A stretch of DNA of 42,810 nucleotides from Acidobacteriota bacterium (GTDB lineage Bacteria; Acidobacteriota; Vicinamibacteria; Vicinamibacterales; 2-12-FULL-66-21): positions 3,438 through 46,247 of the forward strand of contig QHWT01000065.1 of the NCBI GenBank assembly GCA_003222675.1. The letters are read 5' to 3'. The notes under the pieces were generated by a model, which saw nothing but the letters and a program-made list of their open reading frames with translations, did no database searches and was not told where the DNA came from. A program made the translations under genes and the position numbers. Shown one piece after another: positions 1 to 8,911 of the stretch (its first letter is position 1; each line of letters starts with the position of its first letter).

Positions 1-13
1 CAGACCCGGCACC

Positions 14-1363
14 TCAATAGCCACCGAACAGGTGGCTTTCATTTTTTCTGGCGATCTTTTTCTCCAAGCGCGCCAATCGATGTCTGGTGGCTTCTGCCTT
101 CACGCGGAACTTAGCGGCCTTCGGCCGGGACTCCTCGGCGTCGTGCTCGTCCAGAAGCTGGAGCGTAAACTCCTTCGCGCCTTCGTAGTCTCGCGCACGA
201 TGTTCGTGATGAATGGCGAGCGCCTCGACAGCGAACTGCCGGAGCGGCGCGAGCAGCGGGCTGCGGCGGCCGAACCGTCCCTGTTTCAATTCCAGCAAAC
301 GCCGCCATGCAGCCGCGGCCTCATCGAACCGGCGTTCGCGGCGCAACCGCAAGCCGACTCGGTAAATCGCCTCAGCGCGGACGTCGATGTGTGACTCCTC
401 ATCCGCCGCGGCGCGCTCGAAACAGGCGAGCGCGCGATCGCAAGAGCCGGCGCGTTCGAATACCTTGCCGAGCCCCAGCGCTTCCGCCGCGTCGCGGCAT
501 CGATCGGTTCCATCTTCTACCAGCCGCAGCGCGTGCGCGGTGACCGCCGCCAGCGACACGAGATCGATCCGATTGTGCTCGAGCACCGGTTCGAGCGGAC
601 GCGCATCGCCCGTTCGCAGGAACCGGAAGTAGCGCGTGGGGATCTCCATCCCGGGCACGTCTCCAACGCGGCTGACATCGCACAGGACGCGCTCCAGCGT
701 CGACAGCCTGCAGCCACTCTCATCGTCCTCGGATCCATTGGCGCGCGTCCGCCACAGGCGGCGGGCCGAGTGCAGCATGTCGAAATGGCGTACGGACTCG
801 AGCGGCATCGGCATGCGATGGAACATCCATCGCGTTTCCATCACTGGCACGTCGAACGTCTTGCCGTTATAAGAAACGAGCAGGGACGTGGCATCGACGC
901 AGTCGGCGACCGCGCTCAACAATGCGCGCTCGGCCGAATAACTCGTCAGCAGGAACTGGCGCACCTGGAACGCGCCCATGTCGAACCAGCCGCAGCCGAC
1001 GAGAAACGCTACCGTCCCTGCTCCACCGCTGAGGCCCGTCGTCTCCAGATCGATGAACAAGGTATGCTCGCGCGTACCGTCCGGCGAGGGCAGCGCCGGA
1101 TCCAGCAGCCTCAGGCCGTCGCCGTCGCGCACCTCGCAATCGCCGATGCGCAGCTGACCGTGGAAACGATCCGATTCGTACCGGCGCTCGATGACAAGGG
1201 CGCGTCCGTACGCGTTGTTGACGATGCGTCCGCCCAGCACGTCCGCGACACGGTCCATATCGATCGACGCCTCGTAGCGCCCCGTGTCTGGCTCGTAGGT
1301 CAGTTCACGCACGGCCTGACCCGCCGGGCGCACAATAGAACGGAGACGCGAGGTCAGATCCAT
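14..1363 (-). CDS. mrfB: MrfB-like DEDD-family 3'-5' exonuclease with C-terminal TPR-like helices
   Basis: A 449-residue protein of the YprB/MrfB ribonuclease-H-like family. In Bacillus subtilis the MrfA helicase and MrfB exonuclease act together on mitomycin-C DNA damage. The exonuclease motifs are visible: DLETTG at residues 105-110 (Exo I), NGKTFD at 166-171 (Exo II) and HNRIDLVSL at 263-271 (Exo III). The last ~150 residues are amphipathic helices rich in Ala, Arg and Glu, resembling TPR units. The start is placed at the ATG whose A is shared with the TGA stop of the upstream helicase (TGATG). An in-frame extension upstream lies inside the helicase gene and looks non-coding. The overlap implies translational coupling. 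Family assignment is firm; the repair role is inherited from B. subtilis work and not shown for this phylum. Confidence 0.9.
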   Translation of the reverse strand: MDLTSRLRSIVRPAGQAVRELTYEPDTGRYEASIDMDRVADVLGGRIVNNAYGRALVIERRYESDRFHGQLRIGDCEVRDGDGLRLLDPALPSPDGTREHTLFIDLETTGLSGGAGTVAFLVGCGWFDMGAFQVRQFLLTSYSAERALLSAVADCVDATSLLVSYNGKTFDVPVMETRWMFHRMPMPLESVRHFDMLHSARRLWRTRANGSEDDESGCRLSTLERVLCDVSRVGDVPGMEIPTRYFRFLRTGDARPLEPVLEHNRIDLVSLAAVTAHALRLVEDGTDRCRDAAEALGLGKVFERAGSCDRALACFERAAADEESHIDVRAEAIYRVGLRLRRERRFDEAAAAWRRLLELKQGRFGRRSPLLAPLRQFAVEALAIHHEHRARDYEGAKEFTLQLLDEHDAEESRPKAAKFRVKAEATRHRLARLEKKIARKNESHLFGGY

Positions 1364-3954
1364 CAGGCGACTTTCACGGCGAGGAGGCGCTCGAGAATCA
1401 GAGACGCAGCATCCTTCGCGTGCGGACCCGTATTCCCCTCGGGACCAACGCAGGACGGACACCCCGAATCACACGGGCACCCGGTGATCAGATCGCGCGT
1501 GCGCTCGAGCAGCAGGCCGTGCATCTCGAACAGCGGGCGGCTGAATCCGATCCCGCCGGGATAGTTGTCGTAGATGAACACGTTCGGTTCCGTGGCGAGC
1601 GCATCGGGCACGCCTCCCGTGCCTCCCGTCCGCGCGGATCGTTCGAGGAATCCGCCATCCACCGACAAGCCAATATCGTGGCGATCGCACATCAGCAGCA
1701 ACTGCGCGATATTTCGCATCGCAAACGCCAGCCCGATCACCCCGTCGCGACGATCGTCAGCACCGTACGGCAGCGATGCCATCACCCAAGACGGGATCGT
1801 CAGCCAGTACGACGACGTGTGCATCTGCTGCTCGGGAAGATCCAGTTCGCCCGACCCGACGTTCTCGTTGGTATAGAACTTGATCTTCTTGAACCCGACG
1901 ACACGGGAGACGACGTGGACTTCTCCGTGGGACCGCTTCACGGTCGCTACCGGGATGCGGGGTGCGGGGTGCGGGACGGGACGCGGGATGCGGAGTTTGG
2001 CGCTCTCTTCGTCATCATCGTTACGCACCCCGGATCCCGCGTCCCGCGCCCCGGCGTCCGTGTCGAATGTATCCAGTATCGTGACCTTCGTATACGTAAT
2101 CGCGTCCGTGTAGTAGTCGCAATCGACGCTGCGCACATAAGCCTTCCGGCCGTCGAAATCGAGCCGCTCCACCTGGAACAGCGCTCCCTCGATGATGTAG
2201 ATCGCCTTCTCGTGCAGCGTGGCGGGACCGCTCGTAAAGTCGGTCTCGCCGATGACGCGCTCGCCGTTGGTGATGTCGACGATGACGAAGTTGTCGGAGG
2301 ACACGGACCGCAGGCTGACCGCGTCGGCGGGATACGATTCGTTGGTCCAGTTCCACTGGCCGTCCGCCTGGTGCACGAACCCTTCTTCCGCCAGCACCGA
2401 GAGAATCTCCTGCAGATTCTCCGCGCCGAATGAGTCGTCCGCTTTGAAGGGCAGCTCGAAGGCGGCGCACTTCACGTGATCGAGCAGGATGTGCAGGTTG
2501 TCGGGATTGATCAGGGCGTGCTCCGGCGAACTCTCAAAGAAATACGACGGATTCCGGATGATGAACTGATCGATGGGCGCGCTGCTCGCGACGAGCACGG
2601 CGGCCGACCGTGTGGATCGGCGTCCCGCGCGGCCCGCACGCTGCCACGTGGCGGCGATGGTGCCGGGATAGCCCGCCATGACAGATACGTCGAGCGCGCC
2701 GATGTCGATCCCCAGCTCCAACGCGTTGGTGGACACGACCGCCCGGACCTGGCCGTCGCGTAGCCCGCGCTCGATCTCGCGGCGGCGATTCGGCAGGTAG
2801 CCGCCACGATAGCCGCGAATCACGTCCGCCGATCCGGGCGCGCCCTGATAGGCATCTTTCAAATAGGTGGTCAGGATCTCGGTCGCGAGGCGGCTCTGCG
2901 CGAAGAGAATCAGCTGCAGGTTGTGCTTCAGGAACTCCAGCGCGACGCGACGCGCTTCGGACAGGTACGACCGCCGGATGCCGAGCTGCGCATTCACGAC
3001 CGGTGGGTTCACGAACAGGAAGAACTTCTCGCCGCGCGGCGCACCGCTGCGATCGATCAACTCGAACGGGCGGCCGGTCAGCCCTTCGGCCAGTTCGCGG
3101 GGGTTCGCGATTGTTGCGGACGAACAGATGAAGATCGGATCGGACCCGTAGTGGCGACACACGCGCTGCAAGCGGCGCAGGATGTTCGACAGGTGGCTGC
3201 CGAACACGCCGCGATACGCGTGCAGCTCGTCGATCACGACGAACTTCAGGTTCTCGAACAGCTTCGCCCAGCGCGGATGATGCGGGAGAATTCCCGAGTG
3301 GAGCATGTCGGGATTGCTCAGCACGATATGCGCCTTGCCCCGAATCGCACGACGCGCATCGGACGGCGTGTCGCCGTCGTAGGTAAAGACGCCTATTTCC
3401 GGTGCGACCTCGCCGTGGCCCCGCCCGCTGTCATCTCCAGCCGAAGGCTGTCCCGCCGAAGCGCTCCGCGCGAAGGCGGACGGCACCTCGCGCTGGCCGC
3501 AGGCGCTCTGCTGCGCGATGAGCTCGACCAGCCCGTGGAGCTCCGCGAGCTGATCCTGCGCCAGCGCTTTGGTCGGAAATAGATACAGGGCGCGTGTCGA
3601 ATGGTCCTTCAGGATCGCGTCGAGGACCGGCGCGTTGTAGCAGAGCGTCTTGCCCGATGCCGTCGGCGTGATCGTGACAACGTTGCGCCCGCTGAGCGCG
3701 TGATCGAAGGCTTCCGCCTGGTGCGTGTAGAGCTGCTCGATGCCACGTGCAGCGAGCGCGCGGCGGAGCCGTTCATCAATCCGTTCGGGAAACGGCGCAT
3801 AGGACGCAGCCACGGCGGGGAGACGCCGCGTTGCCGTAACGATCGGGTCCGCGTCGCGCCCGCCGGGCGCTTTTGACGCCGAGAGCCGACCGAGCGCCTC
3901 CTGGAGCGAACGGTCCTTGTCTCCGCTGACCACGGGAAGGGTTTGGGGCGTCAT
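1363..3954 (-). CDS. mrfA: MrfA-like DEAD-box helicase with zinc-binding DUF1998 C-terminus
   Basis: An 863-residue superfamily-2 helicase matching B. subtilis YprA/MrfA along its length. Visible motifs: TPTASGKT (Walker A, 96-103), DELH (Walker B, 242-245), SSATIANP (motif III region), and RGYRGGYLP followed by STNALELGIDIG and QRAGRAGRR (motifs IV-VI). A CxCx3Cx2C cluster at 826-835 is the expected zinc site of the C-terminal domain. The protein is about 115 residues longer than the Bacillus protein as I recall it. Much of the excess is two low-complexity insertions (residues about 147-182 and 634-668) that coincide with repeat-like DNA. No Shine-Dalgarno precedes the ATG; a TACCTT box ends 5 nt before it, suggesting a leaderless transcript. 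It overlaps the exonuclease gene downstream by one base. Confidence 0.93.
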   Translation of the reverse strand: MTPQTLPVVSGDKDRSLQEALGRLSASKAPGGRDADPIVTATRRLPAVAASYAPFPERIDERLRRALAARGIEQLYTHQAEAFDHALSGRNVVTITPTASGKTLCYNAPVLDAILKDHSTRALYLFPTKALAQDQLAELHGLVELIAQQSACGQREVPSAFARSASAGQPSAGDDSGRGHGEVAPEIGVFTYDGDTPSDARRAIRGKAHIVLSNPDMLHSGILPHHPRWAKLFENLKFVVIDELHAYRGVFGSHLSNILRRLQRVCRHYGSDPIFICSSATIANPRELAEGLTGRPFELIDRSGAPRGEKFFLFVNPPVVNAQLGIRRSYLSEARRVALEFLKHNLQLILFAQSRLATEILTTYLKDAYQGAPGSADVIRGYRGGYLPNRRREIERGLRDGQVRAVVSTNALELGIDIGALDVSVMAGYPGTIAATWQRAGRAGRRSTRSAAVLVASSAPIDQFIIRNPSYFFESSPEHALINPDNLHILLDHVKCAAFELPFKADDSFGAENLQEILSVLAEEGFVHQADGQWNWTNESYPADAVSLRSVSSDNFVIVDITNGERVIGETDFTSGPATLHEKAIYIIEGALFQVERLDFDGRKAYVRSVDCDYYTDAITYTKVTILDTFDTDAGARDAGSGVRNDDDEESAKLRIPRPVPHPAPRIPVATVKRSHGEVHVVSRVVGFKKIKFYTNENVGSGELDLPEQQMHTSSYWLTIPSWVMASLPYGADDRRDGVIGLAFAMRNIAQLLLMCDRHDIGLSVDGGFLERSARTGGTGGVPDALATEPNVFIYDNYPGGIGFSRPLFEMHGLLLERTRDLITGCPCDSGCPSCVGPEGNTGPHAKDAASLILERLLAVKVA
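1951..2056. repeat. Self-complementary GC-rich repeat inside mrfA
   Basis: Tandem variations of GGGATGCGGGGTGCGGGA on the left (1951-1993) are mirrored by their complement on the right (2024-2056). GGGACGCGGGAT at 1978-1989 is perfectly complementary to 2034-2045. Such simple word-like inverted repeats usually sit between genes; here the element is translated in frame as a Pro/Arg/Asp-rich linker between two conserved parts of the helicase. Confidence 0.7.
3421..3491. repeat. Possible repeat-derived insertion inside mrfA
   Basis: This stretch encodes a Ser/Ala/Gly-rich linker (about residues 155-178) just before the conserved TYDGDTPSD motif, where the Bacillus homolog has only a few residues. 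The DNA has GCCGAAGGCTGTCCCGCCGAAG-like words repeated imperfectly (CCGAAGG, CCGAAGC, GCGAAGG). This resembles a dispersed intergenic repeat, but only one copy lies in this window, so the assignment is tentative. Confidence 0.4.
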
Positions 3955-4083
3955 CGTGGAAGGTAACCTGCTGGAACCGCAGGAATTGCGGACCGATCCT
4001 AGCAGGACAGGGAGTGGCGATCAAGAGGCGAAAGGGAAACAATTGGACGAAGCGCACAAAAGCACGGTAGTCCTTCACTCAGA

Positions 4084-4128
4084 ACTCAGTCATTCATGTC
4101 GCCGATGCGGCGACATGAATGACTGAGT
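4084..4128. terminator. Perfect 21-bp stem with 3-nt loop after the TPR gene
   Basis: Bases 4084-4104 are exactly complementary to 4108-4128, leaving the loop ATG. The hairpin starts one base after the TAA stop of the minus-strand TPR gene and lies upstream of mrfA. No T-run follows on either strand, so it is not a classical intrinsic terminator; it could block exonucleases or be a mobile palindromic repeat. Confidence 0.6.
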
Positions 4129-4129
4129 A

Positions 4130-5344
4130 TTACTGGATTGTTTTTGAATCAAGCTTCTGGCGGGTCACCTCGCGGCGCGACAGTACTGACGCCGGGGACC
4201 CGCTGGATGCCTCGCGGTGAAGGCGCTCGAATTCGGCGAGCGCCTTCCCTTGTTCCTGGACGTGCCCGAGCGCCCGGTGAGCCTGGGCGAGCTGGTAGTA
4301 GGTGACCTCGTTGGATGCGTTCACCGAAAGCGCTCGCTGCAACACAGGCAGCGCGAGCTCGGGCTTCCCTAGCCCAATGAGCGTCCGCCCGAGACCGACG
4401 AGCGCGTCCTCGAATTGCGCGTCGTGCTCGAGCGCGCGCTCGAAGAACGCGCGCGCCTGGTCGAGTTCGCCTGCCTCCCGGTGCAGTTCTGCGATTTCGT
4501 ACGCCGCATTGGCGTTGCCGGGATCGATCTCCAGCTCCGCCTCGAACTCCTTCAGCGCCTCCGCGCTCGACGTGGGATCGCCCGTGGTCTCGTGCGCACG
4601 CGTCAGGTAGACGCGGCCCAGACGAAAGTGCACGCCGGGCCGGCGCGGCTCGAGCCCGAGGACCGCGCGGTACTCTTTCACCGCGCCGTCGAGTCCGCCC
4701 TGGCTCTCGTTCACCTCACCCGCCGTCAGGTGCATCCACACCGACTCGGGCGCAATCTCCGACAGCTTCTGCATCGTCACATACGCAAAGTTCGCGTAGA
4801 GCCGACTCGCGTGATACAGGACCTCCGGATCGTCGGGATACAGGCGTTCGAGTTCCAACGCGACTTCGACCGCCTTCTGATCTCGTCCGAGACCCATGTA
4901 AGCGCGCTGCAGCTGCAGACCCGCCATGCGCTTCAGCCGAGCATCAGACGATCGGCGGAAACCGCGCTCGAGGCCGTCCAATGCTTCCTTGTACTCACCT
5001 AATTCCGACAGCGACATCGCGAGAAGGATGTCCGTGTTGGGCAGCGATGGTTTGAGTTTCAGCGCCTGCCGCAACGCTGGCACTGCCTGCTCGAACTTTC
5101 CCTCCTGGAAGTAGACGAGCCCAAGACGGCCGTGCACTTCGGCGACCGACTGATCGGCCGCGCGGAGTTGCTCGTAAATTTTGACGGCGTCCTCGTAACG
5201 CCCATCGGCCAACGCGTGCTCCGCTTCCTGGAAGCGGCGTTGAAATGCGGCCGCGTCTCCGGACTGCGCTGAGGCCGACAATGGCACGAGGCACACGAAC
5301 ACCAGCAGCGCCGTGGCGATTGCCTCGACACGCGCGATCAGCAT
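4130..5344 (-). CDS. Secreted tetratricopeptide-repeat protein
   Basis: A 404-residue protein. The start is the ATG giving MLIARVEAIATALLVFVCLV and ending in SASAQ, a standard Sec signal peptide. A longer in-frame extension runs into the TonB gene and is rejected. A GGAGG-like stretch lies upstream. After the signal there are about nine TPR-type helical pairs with typical spacing, for example DGRYEDAVKIYEQLRAADQS and EGKFEQAVPALRQALKLKPS, then GDPTSSAEALKEFEAELEID and ELDQARAFFERALEHD. TPRs bind other proteins; the partner is unknown. It begins 23 bp after the TonB receptor stop, so the two are likely co-transcribed and may act together at the envelope. Confidence 0.87.
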   Translation of the reverse strand: MLIARVEAIATALLVFVCLVPLSASAQSGDAAAFQRRFQEAEHALADGRYEDAVKIYEQLRAADQSVAEVHGRLGLVYFQEGKFEQAVPALRQALKLKPSLPNTDILLAMSLSELGEYKEALDGLERGFRRSSDARLKRMAGLQLQRAYMGLGRDQKAVEVALELERLYPDDPEVLYHASRLYANFAYVTMQKLSEIAPESVWMHLTAGEVNESQGGLDGAVKEYRAVLGLEPRRPGVHFRLGRVYLTRAHETTGDPTSSAEALKEFEAELEIDPGNANAAYEIAELHREAGELDQARAFFERALEHDAQFEDALVGLGRTLIGLGKPELALPVLQRALSVNASNEVTYYQLAQAHRALGHVQEQGKALAEFERLHREASSGSPASVLSRREVTRQKLDSKTIQ

Positions 5345-5367
5345 CCATGTACCTCGGGCGGGCCTCC

Positions 5368-8300
5368 TCAGAAGATGAATTTCAGTCCTATCTGGTTGAT
5401 GCGTCCGGGGTGAGCGCCGAGAATCTGGCCGAAACGCCGGTCCGCCACGTTGACCACCGGTGCGTTGAACTGCGTGTGATTGAAGGCATTGAACGACTCG
5501 AACCGGAACTGCACGCGCATCGCGCCCGGTAACTCGATGTTCTTGAACAGCGCCAGGTCCCAGTTGTTGATGCCGGGCCCGCGCAGTGTGTTGCGGCCTA
5601 CGGTGCCAAACCGGCCCGGCGCCGGCTGCGCAAACGCAGACGTGTTGAACCATTGACTGATGGTCGGATTGAACCCGCTGGGATTCGGATCCCCAACGAG
5701 ATCCGCACGGTTGGTACCGAAGCTGTCGTTGAGGCCGCCCGCGTCAGCCGCGGTGATCGTGATCGGAAATCCGCGCTGGAACGTGGCGATGCCGTTGACC
5801 TGCCATCCGCCGACGACCGCGTTCTTCACGCCCGTCGCGCCGCTGACGAATTTCTCGCCGCGGCCGAATGGCAGATTGTAGACAAAGCTCGAGACGAGGC
5901 GGTGATCGACGTCGAAGTCGGACCGTCCACGATCGAGCTCGGGGTTATTGTTGTTCAAGAGGCCCTGCCAGCCGTTGTAGGCCGAGGCGCCGATGCCTGC
6001 GGCCGCCGACTTGCTGTCGACGCTCCGCGCCCAGGTGTAGACCACCGTCGCGACGAGCGAGCTGGTGTGTCGTTCCAGCTTCGTGTTCAACGAGTGATAG
6101 TGCGAGTCGCCGGAGAAGTCGCTGTCGATATACACCACGAAATTCGGGAACGGTTTCCTTGCATCGACCGGAAGAGGGTTGGCCGGGTCGTAGGGCAGCG
6201 CCTGCGCGATGTTCCTGCGCATAAGGAGGTTCGTTCCCCTGCTGCCGATGTAATTGACCTCGGCGATCGTGTTCGTCCACACCTGCCGCTGCATACCCAC
6301 TGACCACTGCTGAACGTATGGATTCCTCGGGTCCGGCGACATGCTCACGGCGAGGAACGTATTGGCCGCCGGCGTGGCCGGGCCGAGGTTGGCAAAGCTC
6401 GGAAACAGATCGTTGGTCGTCTGCAGCGCCGCAGTCTGCCCGACGCTCTGGATGTAGTTACCGCGACTGACGTAGGGATAGATGTCCGCTGCGCCGTCGA
6501 TCTCGCGCCCCTCGAAGGAGTCCCAGAAAAACCCGTAGCCGCCGCGTACGACCATCTTGTCATCACCGGCTGGACGGAACGCGAAGCCGACACGTGGTGC
6601 AAAGACGTTCTTCGACGCGTCCTTGGGATTCCGCCTCCCGGCGAACCGGTAGTAGCTCGAGTCGCCGACGATGCCCTTGTCGACGAGCGTCTTGTCGGCC
6701 ACCAGCAGTCCACCGCGAGGATTGGACAGATCGCGCCATCCCATGCGATCGTTCGACTCATAGGGAATGGTTCGGTAGTCGTAGCGCAGCCCCAGGTTGA
6801 CGGTTAACCGCGAGCTGACCTTCCAGTCGTCCTGAACGTACGGCGCAAAGTACTTGAAGTTGAACTGGCGCGGGTTCCCGGGCTTCCCCTCGACGCTGAA
6901 GCCTGCCGGCTGGAAGACGCTCGCGCCCGAGTAGTATCCGAGCAGCATGTCGGCAACCGCATTCCCGGTGAAGAACCCGCTGAACGTGAACTGACCGAGA
7001 AAATCGTTTGCGAGGTCTCGCTGCAGCGACCAACTGCGGTAGTTCGCGCCGAAATTCAACGTGTGCCGGCCGTTGATCCAGGTGGTGGTGTTGCTCAGGT
7101 CCCACATCGGCTGGTAGCTCGCCTGGAAGTCGTTCACCGCGCTTCCAGCGCCCGCCAGACCCGTACCGGTGCCGCCGAATCCGAGCGCGGGGTACGACCG
7201 CTGCTCGTCAGTGAGGTTGTCGAACACACCGGTGAGTCCTGCGGCCTGGACGTCGGCCAGCGGCGCGGTGAATCCATTCTGGTTCGCGGTCGCGCCGATG
7301 TACCCCACGCGGAACTGGTTCACGAGCGTCGCACTGATCGGCATCGAATGCGAGACCTGCCAGTTGTGCGTCTTCTGAACGAAAAAGATGTCACCGAGCT
7401 CGTTGACGGTGCCCAAGTTCGTGTTGGTCCAGTTGGTTTGTGTATAGCGGCCGAACACTGTTCCCGCGCGCGCACCGAGCTGCTGGTCGACGCGAATCGT
7501 GAGCTGGTCCGTGTTCGTCGGGAGATCCCGTGTCCGGATGTAATTGCCCTGCGACACGTTTGCGTTTGGCGCGGGCCAGTACCCCTTCGCGAGGGCCAGG
7601 TTCGCAAGGCGCGAATAGCGGCTCCGCGGAATGGTGTTGTTCGGGAAGGGCTGCCCAGTCACCGGATCGATGATTGTGGTGCTGAACTGACCCCCGAGCT
7701 CCGAGGGTAACGGCACGTTCAGGAAGTCCTGCTGTCCGACGGTCCGCCGCAGCCCTTCGTAGTTCACGAGGAAGAACGTCTTGTTGCGCCCGTTATACAT
7801 TCCAGGGAGCAGCACCGGGCCACCGACGACGAACCCGAACTGCTTCTGATCCAGCTTTCCTTTCGTCACCTCGAAGAAGTTCTTCGCATCGAGCTTGTCG
7901 TTGCGCAGGAACCCGAAACCGGTTCCGTGCAACTGGTTCGTACCGGTCTTGCTGACGATGTTGATCTGATTGGCGCTGAATCCATATTCGGCGGAGTAGG
8001 TCGCCGTCTGCTCCTTGAACTCCTGAATAGCATCGACGGAGAGGATGGCCGCGGGCGTCCCCAGCGCAGTGTCAGTGTTCGAGGTTCCGTCGAGCAGGTA
8101 GTTGTTCGACGTTGGCCGCGATCCGTTGATGCTGATCGCATTCCCCGCGCCTTTCCGCATATCCCCCTGCTCGCCGTTGGTCTCGACGGCGCCGTTGCCG
8201 AGGAACAGCAACTGCAGGAAGTTGCGGCCGTTGAGCGGGAGCTCCGTCACCTGCCGTTCGGTGACGACCTGGCCGATGCTTGCGGTCTCGGTGTCGAGTG

Positions 8301-8676
8301 CGATGGCACGCCCAGTCACCTGGACGGTCTCCGACATCGCACCAACCTCCAGAATCAGGTCGACGCGCAGCACCTGATCCACCTTCAGTTCGTTGGTGGC
8401 CGACGCGGCGAGCTTGAACCCTTCCTTCTCCGCCGTGACGAGGTACACGCCGACGGGAAGTAGCGGAACGGAGTACGACCCCTTGTCGCTGGTGGTCGTC
8501 TCACGCGCGAGTCCAGTGAGCTCGCTCGTGACTTTGATTCTGGCGCCCGCGAGCGCCGCGCCCGTCGCGTCGCTGATGGTGCCGGTGATCTGGCCGGTGG
8601 CTGTCTGGGCCCAGGATGTACCCGCTGTACCGAGTGCCGCCGCCAGCACCAGTGCGGACATTGACCGTGTTCTCAT
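5368..8676 (-). CDS. TonB-dependent receptor with N-terminal carboxypeptidase-regulatory domain (Oar-like)
   Basis: An 1102-residue outer-membrane protein. Residues 1-24 form a signal peptide ending SWAQ. An Ig-like regulatory domain follows (GQITGTISDATGAALAGARI...). Then comes a plug-like region (VTGRAIALDTETASIGQVV, ELPLNGRNFLQLL, SINGSRPTSNNYLLDG) and a long beta-barrel ending in LKFIF; a C-terminal Phe is the usual barrel signature. Acidobacteria carry many receptors of this type, thought to import plant or microbial polymers or siderophores; the substrate here cannot be read. GGAGAG lies 7 nt before the ATG, and a good promoter lies about 50 nt upstream. It heads a two-gene operon with the TPR protein. 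Confidence 0.93.
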   Translation of the reverse strand: MRTRSMSALVLAAALGTAGTSWAQTATGQITGTISDATGAALAGARIKVTSELTGLARETTTSDKGSYSVPLLPVGVYLVTAEKEGFKLAASATNELKVDQVLRVDLILEVGAMSETVQVTGRAIALDTETASIGQVVTERQVTELPLNGRNFLQLLFLGNGAVETNGEQGDMRKGAGNAISINGSRPTSNNYLLDGTSNTDTALGTPAAILSVDAIQEFKEQTATYSAEYGFSANQINIVSKTGTNQLHGTGFGFLRNDKLDAKNFFEVTKGKLDQKQFGFVVGGPVLLPGMYNGRNKTFFLVNYEGLRRTVGQQDFLNVPLPSELGGQFSTTIIDPVTGQPFPNNTIPRSRYSRLANLALAKGYWPAPNANVSQGNYIRTRDLPTNTDQLTIRVDQQLGARAGTVFGRYTQTNWTNTNLGTVNELGDIFFVQKTHNWQVSHSMPISATLVNQFRVGYIGATANQNGFTAPLADVQAAGLTGVFDNLTDEQRSYPALGFGGTGTGLAGAGSAVNDFQASYQPMWDLSNTTTWINGRHTLNFGANYRSWSLQRDLANDFLGQFTFSGFFTGNAVADMLLGYYSGASVFQPAGFSVEGKPGNPRQFNFKYFAPYVQDDWKVSSRLTVNLGLRYDYRTIPYESNDRMGWRDLSNPRGGLLVADKTLVDKGIVGDSSYYRFAGRRNPKDASKNVFAPRVGFAFRPAGDDKMVVRGGYGFFWDSFEGREIDGAADIYPYVSRGNYIQSVGQTAALQTTNDLFPSFANLGPATPAANTFLAVSMSPDPRNPYVQQWSVGMQRQVWTNTIAEVNYIGSRGTNLLMRRNIAQALPYDPANPLPVDARKPFPNFVVYIDSDFSGDSHYHSLNTKLERHTSSLVATVVYTWARSVDSKSAAAGIGASAYNGWQGLLNNNNPELDRGRSDFDVDHRLVSSFVYNLPFGRGEKFVSGATGVKNAVVGGWQVNGIATFQRGFPITITAADAGGLNDSFGTNRADLVGDPNPSGFNPTISQWFNTSAFAQPAPGRFGTVGRNTLRGPGINNWDLALFKNIELPGAMRVQFRFESFNAFNHTQFNAPVVNVADRRFGQILGAHPGRINQIGLKFIF

Positions 8677-8722
8677 CGTGACTCTCCAGTTCGAAGGTCG
8701 CTCCGAGACTTAGCTCGGCCGG

Positions 8723-8751
8723 ATTCTGGACTCAGTCTGCGCGGTGGTCAA
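8723..8751 (-). promoter_or_regulatory. Predicted sigma-70-type promoter of the TonB-TPR operon
   Basis: On the minus strand TTGACC (8751-8746) and CAGAAT (8728-8723) are separated by exactly 17 bases. They match the consensus at 5/6 and 4/6 positions. Transcription would start near 8716, leaving a ~40-nt leader that contains the GGAGAG ribosome site. Confidence 0.5.
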
Positions 8752-8911
8752 TGTAGAAATGGAAGGGGTGTTACTTCTCGCAGTGCGAAACTCAACCGCA
8801 CGGAAGCAGGCCGCTCGGATCGCGCGTATTCACGCGTGTTCAGGGGTGCTTGTCGGGAATCCTGACCGTGGGACCGTTTCAGGCATCAATCGAACAAACA
8901 TCGACGCGATA

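Noticed and set aside
5345-5653. Upstream start for the TPR gene
   Set aside because: The extension overlaps the TonB receptor's 3' end, is Arg/His-rich and would bury the signal peptide inside the protein.
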